DNA of 40,391 nucleotides from CAZEAC01 sp964510065 (lineage in GTDB: Bacteria; Bdellovibrionota_C; UBA2361; CAIXSY01), in contig CAZEAC010000039.1 of NCBI GenBank assembly GCA_964510065.1, positions 1 to 40,391 on the forward strand, written 5' to 3'. The notes under the pieces were generated by a model that saw nothing but the letters and a program-made list of their open reading frames with translations, ran no database searches and was not told the origin of the DNA. The position numbers and the translations under genes are program-made. Below are positions 25,552 through 33,767 of this stretch, piece by piece (position 1 is the first letter of the stretch; every line of letters starts with the position of its first letter).

Positions 25552-25687
25552 CTACTTATTAAGTGCGGGAATCCTTTTTCTTGCGACCACAAAGGACGCC
25601 AAGGACCCAAGGGTTAAGAATTTCATTAACTTTGCGTCCTATGTGGTGAAAAGTCCCTTCAAAAACCACCACACTTAATGAGTAGCT
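25551..25687. repeat. Palindromic element, family C
   Basis: Outer arms 25551-25568 and 25670-25687 match at about 15 of 18 (core ATTAAGTG). Inner arms ACCACAAAGGACGCCAAG (25587-25604) and 25629-25653 are nearly complementary (CTTTGCGTCCTATGTGGT). It begins at the stop of the preceding gene. The rest of the gap up to 25859 holds no gene or clear promoter. Confidence 0.7.
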
Positions 25688-25859
25688 ACTGAGTCTTTGA
25701 GCTGCCATATCCTGAATCAATCGCACTTGTGCCAGACGCATCGAATGAAGATAGTATTGTTGGTGGCGGCAACCGCGGGAGTAAAGAGCCGACTCCTGTT
25801 GAATGAGTCTTGGCGGGCCAAGAGAAACCGAACGTGCAACACTGGGAGAAAGAAGCGGA

Positions 25860-26501
25860 ATGAACTATCACGGTAGCGCGACTCGAAGCCTCGCTCTTTG
25901 TGTACTATCTTTTCTCTGCACAAACACTGCACATGCGACCCCTACATTCAGAGCCGGCGACCTCCTTTTTCACACTTCAAAATCCGCGCAGAGTACCGCG
26001 ATACAAGAGGCAACTCGTTCCCGCTATAGCCATATGGGAGTCGTACTCATCAGAAATGGTACCCCTTGCGTCTTCGAGGCTGCAGCGACTGTACTCTGTA
26101 CACCTCTTGATCAGTGGATCGCGCGAGGAGTTGAGCAGAAATATGTCTTAAAACGGTTGCGTCCACCCCACGAAGTCACTTCAGAGCAGTATAAAAAAAT
26201 TGAGGCAGTGGCCCTGACTTTCGAGGGCAAACCTTACGATAGTACCTTCGAATGGAGTGACACGCGGATATATTGCTCGGAGCTCGTGTGGAAAATATTC
26301 GAGCGTGCCCTACATCTCGAGATTGGTACGCCAGCAACGCTTGGCGAATTCGATTTAAACGGCTCAGAGGTAAAGGAGTTACTCACAAAACGCTACGGCG
26401 GAAAGCCGCCACTCAAAGAACGTGTTATCTCGCCTCAAGCAATGTTTAGCTCAGAGCTTCTTATGCAAATCTACCCTTCTCTTCACATGAAGCGCTCATG
26501 A
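25860..26501 (+). CDS. YiiX-like permuted papain-fold cysteine hydrolase, secreted
   Basis: 213 residues from ATG 25860, preceded by a purine-rich tract; an upstream extension to 25803 has no ribosome site and would spoil the signal peptide (MNYHGSATRSLALCVLSFL..., cut after AHA). The mature part has the YiiX/NlpC-P60 permuted order: GDLLFHTSKS, then H58 in SRYSHMGVV, E73 in VFEAA, and C139 in IYCSELVWKIF. Members cleave amide or ester bonds in cell-wall peptides or lipids. It opens a four-gene coupled operon (4-base ATGA overlap with the transporter), an odd partner for sugar genes. Confidence 0.82.
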   Translation: MNYHGSATRSLALCVLSFLCTNTAHATPTFRAGDLLFHTSKSAQSTAIQEATRSRYSHMGVVLIRNGTPCVFEAAATVLCTPLDQWIARGVEQKYVLKRLRPPHEVTSEQYKKIEAVALTFEGKPYDSTFEWSDTRIYCSELVWKIFERALHLEIGTPATLGEFDLNGSEVKELLTKRYGGKPPLKERVISPQAMFSSELLMQIYPSLHMKRS

Positions 26502-27769
26502 GCAGCGCTGACGAGGTATCGGAGAGAGGCTTTCCGCATTACCGTTGGGTGGTCTGCGCACTTCTCTTCTTCGCTACCACTTCCAATTATATTGATAGGC
26601 AAATTCTAGGGATCCTCGCACCCGATCTGCAAAAAACCATCGGCTGGAACGAAATCGAATACGGCTACATCGTCACATCGTTTCAAGCCGCCTACGCGTT
26701 GGGCCTGCTTGGGTTCGGATGGATCGTTGACCGCATCGGTACCAAACGCGGACTCGCCTTTGCGGTATTTTTCTGGAGCCTTGCTGCAATGGCTCATGGA
26801 CTGGCGTCGCGAACTGTTCATTTTTGCTTCGCTCGATTCGCGCTTGGACTTGCCGAAGCTGGAAACTTTCCCGCTTCAATAAAAGCTGTCGCCGAGTGGT
26901 TTCCAAAGCGTGAGCGAGCACTCGCAACGGGAATTTTCAATTCCGGAACAAACATTGGTGCTGTTGTCGCCCCACTTTGCGTGCCCTGGATTGCGCTGCA
27001 CTACGGGTGGCAGGCCGCGTTTTTCTTGACCGGTGCAATCGGACTTCTCTGGATTGGATTATGGTGCATTTTTTTTCATGCTCCGGAAACAAGCCCGTTC
27101 GTGCGTCGGTCGGAGCTGAAGCATATCAGCGCCGGGCAAGAGACAGCCTCGCGAAAGATTAGCTGGCTCGAGGCAATCAAATTTCGCCAAACCTGGGGCT
27201 TCGCACTTGCAAAATTTCTGACGGATCCTGTGTGGTGGTTTTATCTCTATTGGATTCCGAAATATCTGAATAAGGAGTACGGAATTACCCTTTTGGCGAT
27301 GGGCGCGCCACTTGTTGTGATCTACCTGATTGCTGATATCGGAAGTATCGGTGGAGGCTGGCTCTCATCGCGGCTTATATCGCGCGGAGCTTCAGTCTCG
27401 AGGGCTAGAAAATTAACGATGCTGCTCTGCGCGCTTCTGGTGCTGCCTATTATCGCGCTTTTAAATACCTCCAATCTTTGGACCGCGGTTACTTTGATCG
27501 GTATTGCGGCCGCCGCGCACCAGGGCTGGTCGGCAAACTTATTTACAAGTGTCTCTGATATCTTTCCAAAGGAGGCTGTAGGCTCGGTCGTTGGAGTAGG
27601 CGGCATGGCTGGGGCGGTTGGCGGAATGCTCATCGCCACAGCCACCGGTTATATCCTAGAATTTACCGGATCTTACGTAATCCTTTTCTGTCTTTGCGGT
27701 TCGGCGTATCTTGTTGCACTATTCCTGCTTCATTTTTTGGTGAAAGAGATTAAACCGATAATTCTATGA
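26498..27769 (+). CDS. MFS transporter, hexuronate (ExuT/ACS-family) type
   Basis: 423 residues with 12 membrane helices. The N-terminal half is typical of the anion:cation symporter family: YRWVVCALLFFATTSNYIDRQIL, then FGWIVDRIGTKRG (loop 2-3 motif), FARFALGLAEAGNFPAS, EWFPKRERALATGIFNSGTNIGA. ExuT and relatives carry galacturonate or glucuronate with protons. Substrate is inferred from family and from the galacturonokinase-like gene that follows. It overlaps both neighbours by four bases (ATGA), so all are translated together. Confidence 0.85.
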   Translation: MSSADEVSERGFPHYRWVVCALLFFATTSNYIDRQILGILAPDLQKTIGWNEIEYGYIVTSFQAAYALGLLGFGWIVDRIGTKRGLAFAVFFWSLAAMAHGLASRTVHFCFARFALGLAEAGNFPASIKAVAEWFPKRERALATGIFNSGTNIGAVVAPLCVPWIALHYGWQAAFFLTGAIGLLWIGLWCIFFHAPETSPFVRRSELKHISAGQETASRKISWLEAIKFRQTWGFALAKFLTDPVWWFYLYWIPKYLNKEYGITLLAMGAPLVVIYLIADIGSIGGGWLSSRLISRGASVSRARKLTMLLCALLVLPIIALLNTSNLWTAVTLIGIAAAAHQGWSANLFTSVSDIFPKEAVGSVVGVGGMAGAVGGMLIATATGYILEFTGSYVILFCLCGSAYLVALFLLHFLVKEIKPIIL

Positions 27770-29022
27770 ATAGTGGTGTTATGCCCCATGACATACCGAT
27801 AATTCCTCCTCAATCTCCTTCAGAAAGGATCACCATGCTTCGCGAACGATACGCCAAGCAGTTTGGCCAAGAGAATTCCTCGCCTTTTTTCCTAATTCAA
27901 GTTCCGCTTCGGGTATGCCCAGTCGGCGCGCATCACGATCATCAGGGTGGAACAGTCACTGGCATGGCAATCAACCGCCCTATTATGCTTCTCGCTCAGC
28001 AAAACAGCGAGCGCTCAATCGCAATTCACAGTGTAACTTTCAATGAAACACGACGGGTAAACCTAGAGCAGGTTCCCGAGCGCGAAGCTGGAAATTGGGC
28101 AAACTATCTGCACGGCGCGATTCGCGTCCTCAGGCAGCGAGGTCACCAGGTTACACAGGGATTTAACGCCGTGCTCGGAGATGCGATGCCGATTGGCGGC
28201 CTGAGCTCCTCCGCAGCAGTAAGTATCGGCTATTGTCTCGCGCTACAGAACTTTCACGATTTTAAGCTTAGTACTCCGGAGATAATTGATTCGGTTCTTG
28301 CGATTGAAAATGGTTATTTAGGACTCAAGAACGGAATTCTCGACCAAAGTGTGATTCTCTCGGGAAAGTCTCAAGAACTGAGCGTTATAAACTGTAGAAC
28401 AAATACTATCTACACTGTCGCGCAGGATCACAGCGCCTCACCTTGGAGCATCTTTGTTGTCTATTCTGGATTGAGCCGTCAACTTGTTTCAACACCTTAC
28501 AATCAGCGAGTACAAGAGTGTAGCGATGCGGCCAAGGAACTGCTTCGTATGGGCAACTTACCAATCTCCGAAAATCCGAAGCTCGGCGATGTGCCACGCG
28601 AACTGTATGAATCTAGACGCGGCGAAATTTCTGCTATTTTTCAAAGGCGCGCCGCGCACTATTTTGACGAAGCTTCTCGTGTTCAAAGCGCGATTGATTT
28701 GTGGAAAGCCGGTCGAATTGAAGAATTCGGTGCACTTATGACAGCTTCGGGTGAAAGCTCGATCAAGAATTTCGAAAGTGGTACCCCGGTCTTGATTTCT
28801 CTCTATCAGATTCTCGCGGGAACTTCCGGCGTTTACGGAAGCCGCTTTTGCGGTGGCGGATTCCAGGGCTGCTGCCTTGCCCTAATCGATCCGCGAAAGA
28901 GTCATGACATCGCCGAATCCGTCCATAAAGCCTTTACCTCGCAACATCCGACACTCGCCGACAAATACTCGCTACACTTCTGCGAATCAAGCAACGGCCC
29001 CGGCATTTCGGTGCTGCAATGA
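27766..29022 (+). CDS. GHMP kinase, galacturonokinase-like
   Basis: 418 residues. It has the galactokinase-type layout, but motif 1 reads CPVGAHHDHQGG (51-62) instead of GEHTDYNGG. This matches plant galacturonokinase (CPLGAHIDHQGG). Other stretches agree with that enzyme too: NWANYLHGAIRVLRQRGH, GGLSSSAAV (motif 2, 144-152), ENGYLGLKNGILDQS with catalytic D193, and GVYGSRFCGGGFQGCCLAL (motif 3, 355-373). It should phosphorylate C1 of galacturonic acid with ATP. A galactose or glucuronate substrate cannot be excluded. It is preceded by a hexuronate-type transporter and followed by a nucleotidyltransferase, both with 4-base overlaps, which supports the assignment. Confidence 0.82.
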   Translation: MNSGVMPHDIPIIPPQSPSERITMLRERYAKQFGQENSSPFFLIQVPLRVCPVGAHHDHQGGTVTGMAINRPIMLLAQQNSERSIAIHSVTFNETRRVNLEQVPEREAGNWANYLHGAIRVLRQRGHQVTQGFNAVLGDAMPIGGLSSSAAVSIGYCLALQNFHDFKLSTPEIIDSVLAIENGYLGLKNGILDQSVILSGKSQELSVINCRTNTIYTVAQDHSASPWSIFVVYSGLSRQLVSTPYNQRVQECSDAAKELLRMGNLPISENPKLGDVPRELYESRRGEISAIFQRRAAHYFDEASRVQSAIDLWKAGRIEEFGALMTASGESSIKNFESGTPVLISLYQILAGTSGVYGSRFCGGGFQGCCLALIDPRKSHDIAESVHKAFTSQHPTLADKYSLHFCESSNGPGISVLQ

Positions 29023-29960
29023 TAGATACCGTTATCATATTGGCCGCCGGCAGAGGTACCCGCCTCAAGGAGCTTACTCGCAAGCGAAGCAAAGCAATGC
29101 TTCCCGTTGCTGGGAAACCAATGGTTCAGCGCGTCATCGAGTCTTGCACCGCCGTAGGCATAAAAAATGTAATTCTCGTAGTCTCGCCACACGATCAAGA
29201 AATCCGTGATTTCTATTCTCAACAATCAAACGCCACTTTCATCGTGCAAGAGCAAGCTCACGGCGCGGGGGACGCGATACATCTCTGCGCACGTGCCGCG
29301 CCCGAGAACTTTATTGTTTCAGCGTGCGACAGCTTAGTCGATCCTGAGCATGTCGCCGCGCTCATTTCGCAACACGAAAACAGTAACGCCACAATTACAC
29401 TAAGCGTTCTCCGCGTACCGGAGAGCGAATCGCTCTCGTCACGTTCGGTCGTACGAGTTGCTAATCAACGAGTGCTGGAAATCATTGAAAAACCGAGCCC
29501 TAATCAGCGTGTCTCGAACATAATGAGCCTTCCGCTTTATTGCATGTCGAGGAAAATCTTTGGAGAACTTGCGAAAGTTACGGCGTCAGCACGCGGAGAA
29601 ATTGAGACTCAAGATGCAATTCAGTCGTTGATCAACCAGGGCGAACTAGTCACGGCAGTCGAAGCCTCGCAAAGACGACAGGTCAGCGACGCCGCGGATC
29701 TATTAGCGTTGAACTTACATTATTTAAACAAGCTCTCGCCTCCGATTCAGGTTGACAAGAGTATTACGCTTCCTAAGTCGGTGAAGCTTACCGCGCCTGT
29801 GCTAATCGAAGCAGGATGCATTGTTGCTGAAGAGGTGACGCTGGGACCAGGCGTATTCCTTGAAACCGGCTCAACAATTGCACGAGGCTTTAAACTTAGA
29901 AACGTCGTGGTGACAAGAGACGCACAGGTTACCTGCGATCTACAAGACCAGGTGTATTAG
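29019..29960 (+). CDS. Sugar-1-phosphate nucleotidyltransferase with left-handed beta-helix tail
   Basis: 313 residues. The N-terminal Rossmann-like domain has LAAGRGTRLKELTRKRSKAM.., VAGKPMVQR, EQAHGAGDAI and SACDSLVD (metal Asp). The last ~60 residues show hexapeptide-like steps (LTAPVLIEAGCIVAEEVTLG). It belongs to the glucose-1-P uridylyl/thymidylyltransferase superfamily. In this operon it is likely to turn galacturonate-1-phosphate into UDP- or another NDP-galacturonate. The base and sugar are not proven. Its TAG stop is formed by the TA target site and first base of a MITE, so the native C terminus may have been longer. Confidence 0.85.
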   Translation: MIDTVIILAAGRGTRLKELTRKRSKAMLPVAGKPMVQRVIESCTAVGIKNVILVVSPHDQEIRDFYSQQSNATFIVQEQAHGAGDAIHLCARAAPENFIVSACDSLVDPEHVAALISQHENSNATITLSVLRVPESESLSSRSVVRVANQRVLEIIEKPSPNQRVSNIMSLPLYCMSRKIFGELAKVTASARGEIETQDAIQSLINQGELVTAVEASQRRQVSDAADLLALNLHYLNKLSPPIQVDKSITLPKSVKLTAPVLIEAGCIVAEEVTLGPGVFLETGSTIARGFKLRNVVVTRDAQVTCDLQDQVY

Positions 29961-30141
29961 GGAACCTCTGAAAAACTAGGCGTTTTGGATTTGCTGGAAT
30001 TTTGGATGAGATTTGCGAAAAAACATGCTGGGAGAAACGCAGGAATAGCAAGGCTATTTCGAGTATTTTCCCGGCATGTTTTTTCGCAAAGATCGCCGAA
30101 AGGCCGGCAAAGACGAAATGCATAGTTTTTCAGAGGTTCCT
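29960..30141. mobile_element. MITE family A, copy 2 (best preserved)
   Basis: 182 bp flanked by TA on both sides. Inverted ends are GGGAACCTCTGAAAAACTA and its complement with one change. A long hairpin is centred near 30050 (GCGAAAAAACATGC pairs with GCATGTTTTTTCGC), with a small hairpin AATAGC-AAG-GCTATT at the tip. No transposase is coded. TA target sites fit mobilisation by an IS630/Tc1-type transposase. It fills exactly the gap between two convergent genes and supplies part of both stop codons. Confidence 0.9.
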
Positions 30142-31454
30142 TACGAACCTGGACTTCTCACGGGGTTTGTCGCGAGCCATTCCTTGAGGGGCTTCTGATT
30201 CTTATTCACGATGTCCTTTACCTCAACACCACTATCAGAAACAAACGCGACGAACTGAATTCCCTTTTTCTCCGCGTACTCGATCTGCTTACCAAGCTTT
30301 GGCGACTTAAAATACACTTCGGCGGGAATCCCTTGCGCGCGAAATTCCGCGGCAACTTCATTCGCACGCGAACGCTGATCCTCAGAGAGCACTGTTACCA
30401 ACATATTCACCGTAGTCGGTGCTGCTGCTTGTAAGAGCCCCGCCTCAAACGCGACTGAAAGCAGCCGGGTCAAGCCAATTGAAAGTCCGACCCCGGGAAG
30501 CTTTTGTGCGGAAAACTCCGAAGCCAAGTTTTCGTAACGCCCGCCGCCACCAATTGAGCCAACGTGCGGGAATTTTGTAAGTGCTGCTTCGACAATCATT
30601 CCAGTATAATAATCGAGGCCGCGCACGAGACTTACATCAAGTTCAATCGGCTTCTGTACTGAGGCGGGCAGCAGCCGCAGAAGCTCCTGTATTTCTTGCG
30701 CTCCCTGTTCAAAAAGCGGGTGCTTTATCTCGAGCCCCTTCAACATCGAGGCCACGTCTGAAGCCGCAACACGAATCTTTGCAAATTCGACAATTCGGCC
30801 GGCGACTACGGAGTCAAGTGACGCTGCGCTTATCAACTCGGCAATAACTTTCTCGGCGCCGATCTTATCAATTTTGTCGACGACAATAAGTGCCGCTCGA
30901 GCCTGCGCGTCGGAGAGCCCAAGCGATTCGTATATTCCACGCAGAAGCTTCCTGCTATTAATTTTGACGCAAACCTCGCCGACTCCAATTTGACCCAGTG
31001 CCTCGGTGAATGCACAGAGTACCTCGGCATCACATGAAAGTGGCAGCTCTTCGCGCGACACGATGTCCAGGTCGAATTGATAAAACTCGCGGAATCTTCC
31101 TTTCTGCGGTCTGTCGCCGCGCCATGCTTTCTGTACCTGGTAGCGTTTAAATGGAAACTGAAGCTCGGAGAGATGCTGCGCGACGTAGCGCGCAAATGGC
31201 ACCGTCAGATCGAAGTGAAGTCCAAGCTCGGCCTCTTGGTCCTCAGATGCCTGCACGCGACGAAGCGCGTACAGCTCCTTGTCAATGACGCCTTTCGAGC
31301 CAAGCGTGCTCAAGAGCTCAACGGCAGGAGTCTCAATCGGAAGAAAACCGTATGACTCGTAGACACTGCGAATAACAGCAATGATCCGATTCTCGACAAT
31401 TTTTTCTCCGGGGAGCCACTCGGGAAATCCGGAAATATTCGTAAGCTTCGCCAT
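30141..31454 (-). CDS. hisS: Histidyl-tRNA synthetase
   Basis: 437 residues; charges tRNA-His. Class II features are visible: motif 2 region FKRYQVQKAWRGDRPQKGRF, the histidine site LVRGLDYYTGMIVE, GSIGGGGRYENLAS, motif 3 GVGLSIGLTRL, and a C-terminal anticodon-binding domain (MLVTVLSEDQRSRANEVAAE..). The last residues NPVRSPGS are encoded by a palindromic repeat (30146-30167), and the TAA stop lies on the MITE junction, so the 3' end has been remodelled without touching the folded domains. Confidence 0.96.
   Translation of the reverse strand: MAKLTNISGFPEWLPGEKIVENRIIAVIRSVYESYGFLPIETPAVELLSTLGSKGVIDKELYALRRVQASEDQEAELGLHFDLTVPFARYVAQHLSELQFPFKRYQVQKAWRGDRPQKGRFREFYQFDLDIVSREELPLSCDAEVLCAFTEALGQIGVGEVCVKINSRKLLRGIYESLGLSDAQARAALIVVDKIDKIGAEKVIAELISAASLDSVVAGRIVEFAKIRVAASDVASMLKGLEIKHPLFEQGAQEIQELLRLLPASVQKPIELDVSLVRGLDYYTGMIVEAALTKFPHVGSIGGGGRYENLASEFSAQKLPGVGLSIGLTRLLSVAFEAGLLQAAAPTTVNMLVTVLSEDQRSRANEVAAEFRAQGIPAEVYFKSPKLGKQIEYAEKKGIQFVAFVSDSGVEVKDIVNKNQKPLKEWLATNPVRSPGS
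30146..30167 (-). repeat. Palindromic repeat CYGGACTTCTCACGGG, copy 2, inside hisS
   Basis: Shares CYGGACTTCTCACGGG with 8806-8826, again flanked by short complementary arms (AACC/GGTT). It encodes the final residues of HisS on the minus strand. Confidence 0.55.
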
Positions 31455-31654
31455 AGTAGGACATCATGCCATCAAAGAAAGGGAAACGACATTACCCCGC
31501 TCTCCAGTCCGCGAGCCACCCACTTTGCTCAATATTAACAAACAGTTACAAAAGTATTTTACTTTGATAAGATTTGCCATATGAGATAAAATAAAAGCTC
31601 GAATTTTAGGCGTGGTCGCAGGTCACACAATAACTATACTCGCAGAAAGGAAAC

Positions 31655-31906
31655 ATGCTCAAAAGAGTTCCATGGAAAAAACTTCGAAGTGAATTTCAGG
31701 GTGAATGGATTGAGCTAGTTGAATTCAATTGGGAGTGGGGACAGGCCGAGCCTTCTTGGGCAACTGTGCGTCATCATGCCAGTGATCGCCGCGAGTTGAT
31801 GGTTAAAGTTGATCGTTCCGGCGCGCGCCCTGACTCAGTAATACTTTTTGTGGGCTACTCAGAATCTGCGATCCGTGTCGATGCGAACCCGCTTACTGTG
31901 TTTTAA
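31655..31906 (+). CDS. Small protein, function unknown
   Basis: 83 residues, ATG with a good AAAGGAAA ribosome site three bases upstream. The sequence is globular, Trp-rich at the start (VPWKKLRSEFQGEWIELVEFNWEWGQ) and ends with beta-like strands (SVILFVGYSESAIRVDA). No family is recognised and there is no signal or membrane segment. Its 3' end overlaps the convergent membrane-protein gene by 14 bases. Confidence 0.55.
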   Translation: MLKRVPWKKLRSEFQGEWIELVEFNWEWGQAEPSWATVRHHASDRRELMVKVDRSGARPDSVILFVGYSESAIRVDANPLTVF

Positions 31907-33722
31907 ATTCAAATAGATACGGGAGCTTCGTTCCCTTTAGTAGCATCCCCGGGCGGGCATTCTTCCAGAATTGCTCCTCAGCGTGAGACCATAAGAGATA
32001 CTGTGGGCATACCTGTTCACGTTCCTCTTTTCTGCAATTCACGAGACTGTAAAAATCATTTAAAATCGCTTCACGCTGCTGATACGCAATACTGTGCGAC
32101 GCAAGTGTTCCAATATAGCCAAGATAAATTCTTCGCCCAGTAAGCGTAAGAAGAGTATTGTGATCGGGCTTTGCCGCAATAATTGCATGTGGCGGGGTAT
32201 TTTTCACAATTGCCGAAGCTTGCTTCACCGCTTCAGCGCTATACACCTCATATGCCTTCGTCGTGCTTAAGGCCTTCCACACTTCAAATATTGACGGAAC
32301 AAGCAGGACAAGCGCGGGAATCTGCAAATATATAAATATTCTTCTGGTTTGCTGCGCCCAAATTGCAAGTAAAATCACATAAAGCGAAATAAAAATTTTT
32401 ATCTGATCCCACTCCCACGCGGCAAGCTTCACAAAGTTGAAAAAGAAGAAAAGCACAAGCCAGGTAAAGAATTGGCGATGCGCTTTCGTAGAGAACCAAA
32501 GAAAACTGACAACGACAAACATTGGCCACGCGCCACTGCCCCAGATTTTTATTGACTCAAAAAGCCGGGCGAATCCGCTGCTTGTGCCAGGACCGGGGAG
32601 CCAGCCAAGTACAAACCCAGCCATGCCTGATTTTCCCGTGATCCAGGGAAGAAAGAGCAGGCTGGGCGTCAACGCCAGGGTAAAAACAGCGACATTTATT
32701 GCCGCCGGTTTCCAACTTGCGTTTTTGCAAAACTGATCGATCGCCCTAAACAGCAGCAACACTCCGCAAAAAAGAATTCCTGTAAGAAGCGCATGTACAT
32801 GCACGAGCGGCGCGAGCGCAAACAAGATGCCGGCACGAAACACCGCACGACGCTGATGCTCCTGTCCGAGAAGAAACCAAAGCACCGCAACTAAGATTGC
32901 GATACCAAAAAGTGCGCTTCGTTGAGTTACCCAAATAGTGGTAAGAAACGACGTCCAGGGAACACCCTTTTCAATGAGTGGGCCAGAATTTTGGCCGAGG
33001 GCAAAATATGATCCCCCGCCAAATAGGACTGCCCAGGGAAGCACGCAGAAACGACAACCTCGAAGGAAATGGTAGAGCACCGCCCAAAGAAATACCCACT
33101 GATAGGCAAATATAAGTGAAAGAAGATCGAACCGCGGCGCAATCCACCACAGCGAGGCACTCCAAAGATTTACAAGGAATGGATAAGATAACCGTAGCCC
33201 CGGGTATAGATGATACTCAGGCGCCGTATTATCACCAAGCACAAACGAAGTAATCATGCCAAGGTGAAAGGTCAGATCGCCATAGTTATTGACCCAACGT
33301 GTCGAAATATTATCGGTTGCTTGAAATAGATTAGCTCCGAAGAGCAGAACAACGAGAAACCAGATCACTGCATTAAGGTCGGCTTTGGGCCGAAGCGTCA
33401 ATACTTCTCGATATGCCGCTGGTACCTGCGCAAGCGCCAATAGGTAAGGCAAAAGTGCGGCCCCAGCCCACGGAACGGTACAGAGACGAAGAAGAAAAGC
33501 AAGGAGGAGATAGCTCAGAAGTCCAAGAAGAAGACAATGAACACCGTTCCAGCGCTCAATCGCAGGCGCTCCGGCGAACAGTCTCTCCTCAAGCCAGAAC
33601 AGGCCGGACGCTACTACTCGGCCAAGCGCGAGCAATAGCAATGGCTGAAGTAGAAGTGCAACTATTAAATATACAACGGCATACTTTTCCATCGCTTTTG
33701 AGCGTATACGCCTTTCAACCAC
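31893..33722 (-). CDS. Large multi-pass membrane protein, probably GT-C-like
   Basis: 609 residues with about 14 hydrophobic helices. The GTG at 33722 has GAGGA directly before it with no gap; the ATG at 33692 (MEKYAVVYLIVALL) is an alternative start. After the fifth helix comes a periplasmic loop NNYGDLTFHLGMITSFVLGDN, then LRLSYPFLVNLW. This acidic-loop-then-YPF pattern resembles uncharacterised GT-C-type membrane transferases. The C-terminal ~100 residues are soluble (KNTPPHAIIAAKPDHNTLLTLTGRR). It may add sugars to a surface polymer. It is divergent from the GH3-like gene with 45 bases between. Confidence 0.65.
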   Translation of the reverse strand: MVERRIRSKAMEKYAVVYLIVALLLQPLLLLALGRVVASGLFWLEERLFAGAPAIERWNGVHCLLLGLLSYLLLAFLLRLCTVPWAGAALLPYLLALAQVPAAYREVLTLRPKADLNAVIWFLVVLLFGANLFQATDNISTRWVNNYGDLTFHLGMITSFVLGDNTAPEYHLYPGLRLSYPFLVNLWSASLWWIAPRFDLLSLIFAYQWVFLWAVLYHFLRGCRFCVLPWAVLFGGGSYFALGQNSGPLIEKGVPWTSFLTTIWVTQRSALFGIAILVAVLWFLLGQEHQRRAVFRAGILFALAPLVHVHALLTGILFCGVLLLFRAIDQFCKNASWKPAAINVAVFTLALTPSLLFLPWITGKSGMAGFVLGWLPGPGTSSGFARLFESIKIWGSGAWPMFVVVSFLWFSTKAHRQFFTWLVLFFFFNFVKLAAWEWDQIKIFISLYVILLAIWAQQTRRIFIYLQIPALVLLVPSIFEVWKALSTTKAYEVYSAEAVKQASAIVKNTPPHAIIAAKPDHNTLLTLTGRRIYLGYIGTLASHSIAYQQREAILNDFYSLVNCRKEEREQVCPQYLLWSHAEEQFWKNARPGMLLKGTKLPYLFEFKTQ

Positions 33723-33767
33723 TCCTCAATTGAGTTTTTTAATCTATCCTTTTATGCTTTCGAAGCG

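Noticed and set aside
29999..30187. Open frame inside MITE copy 2 (starting MDEICEKTCWEKRRNS) that also exists in copy 1
   Set aside because: The two versions differ by many amino-acid-changing substitutions and few silent ones, and the frame lies on one arm of a palindrome. Shared ancestry of the DNA explains it; it is not a gene.
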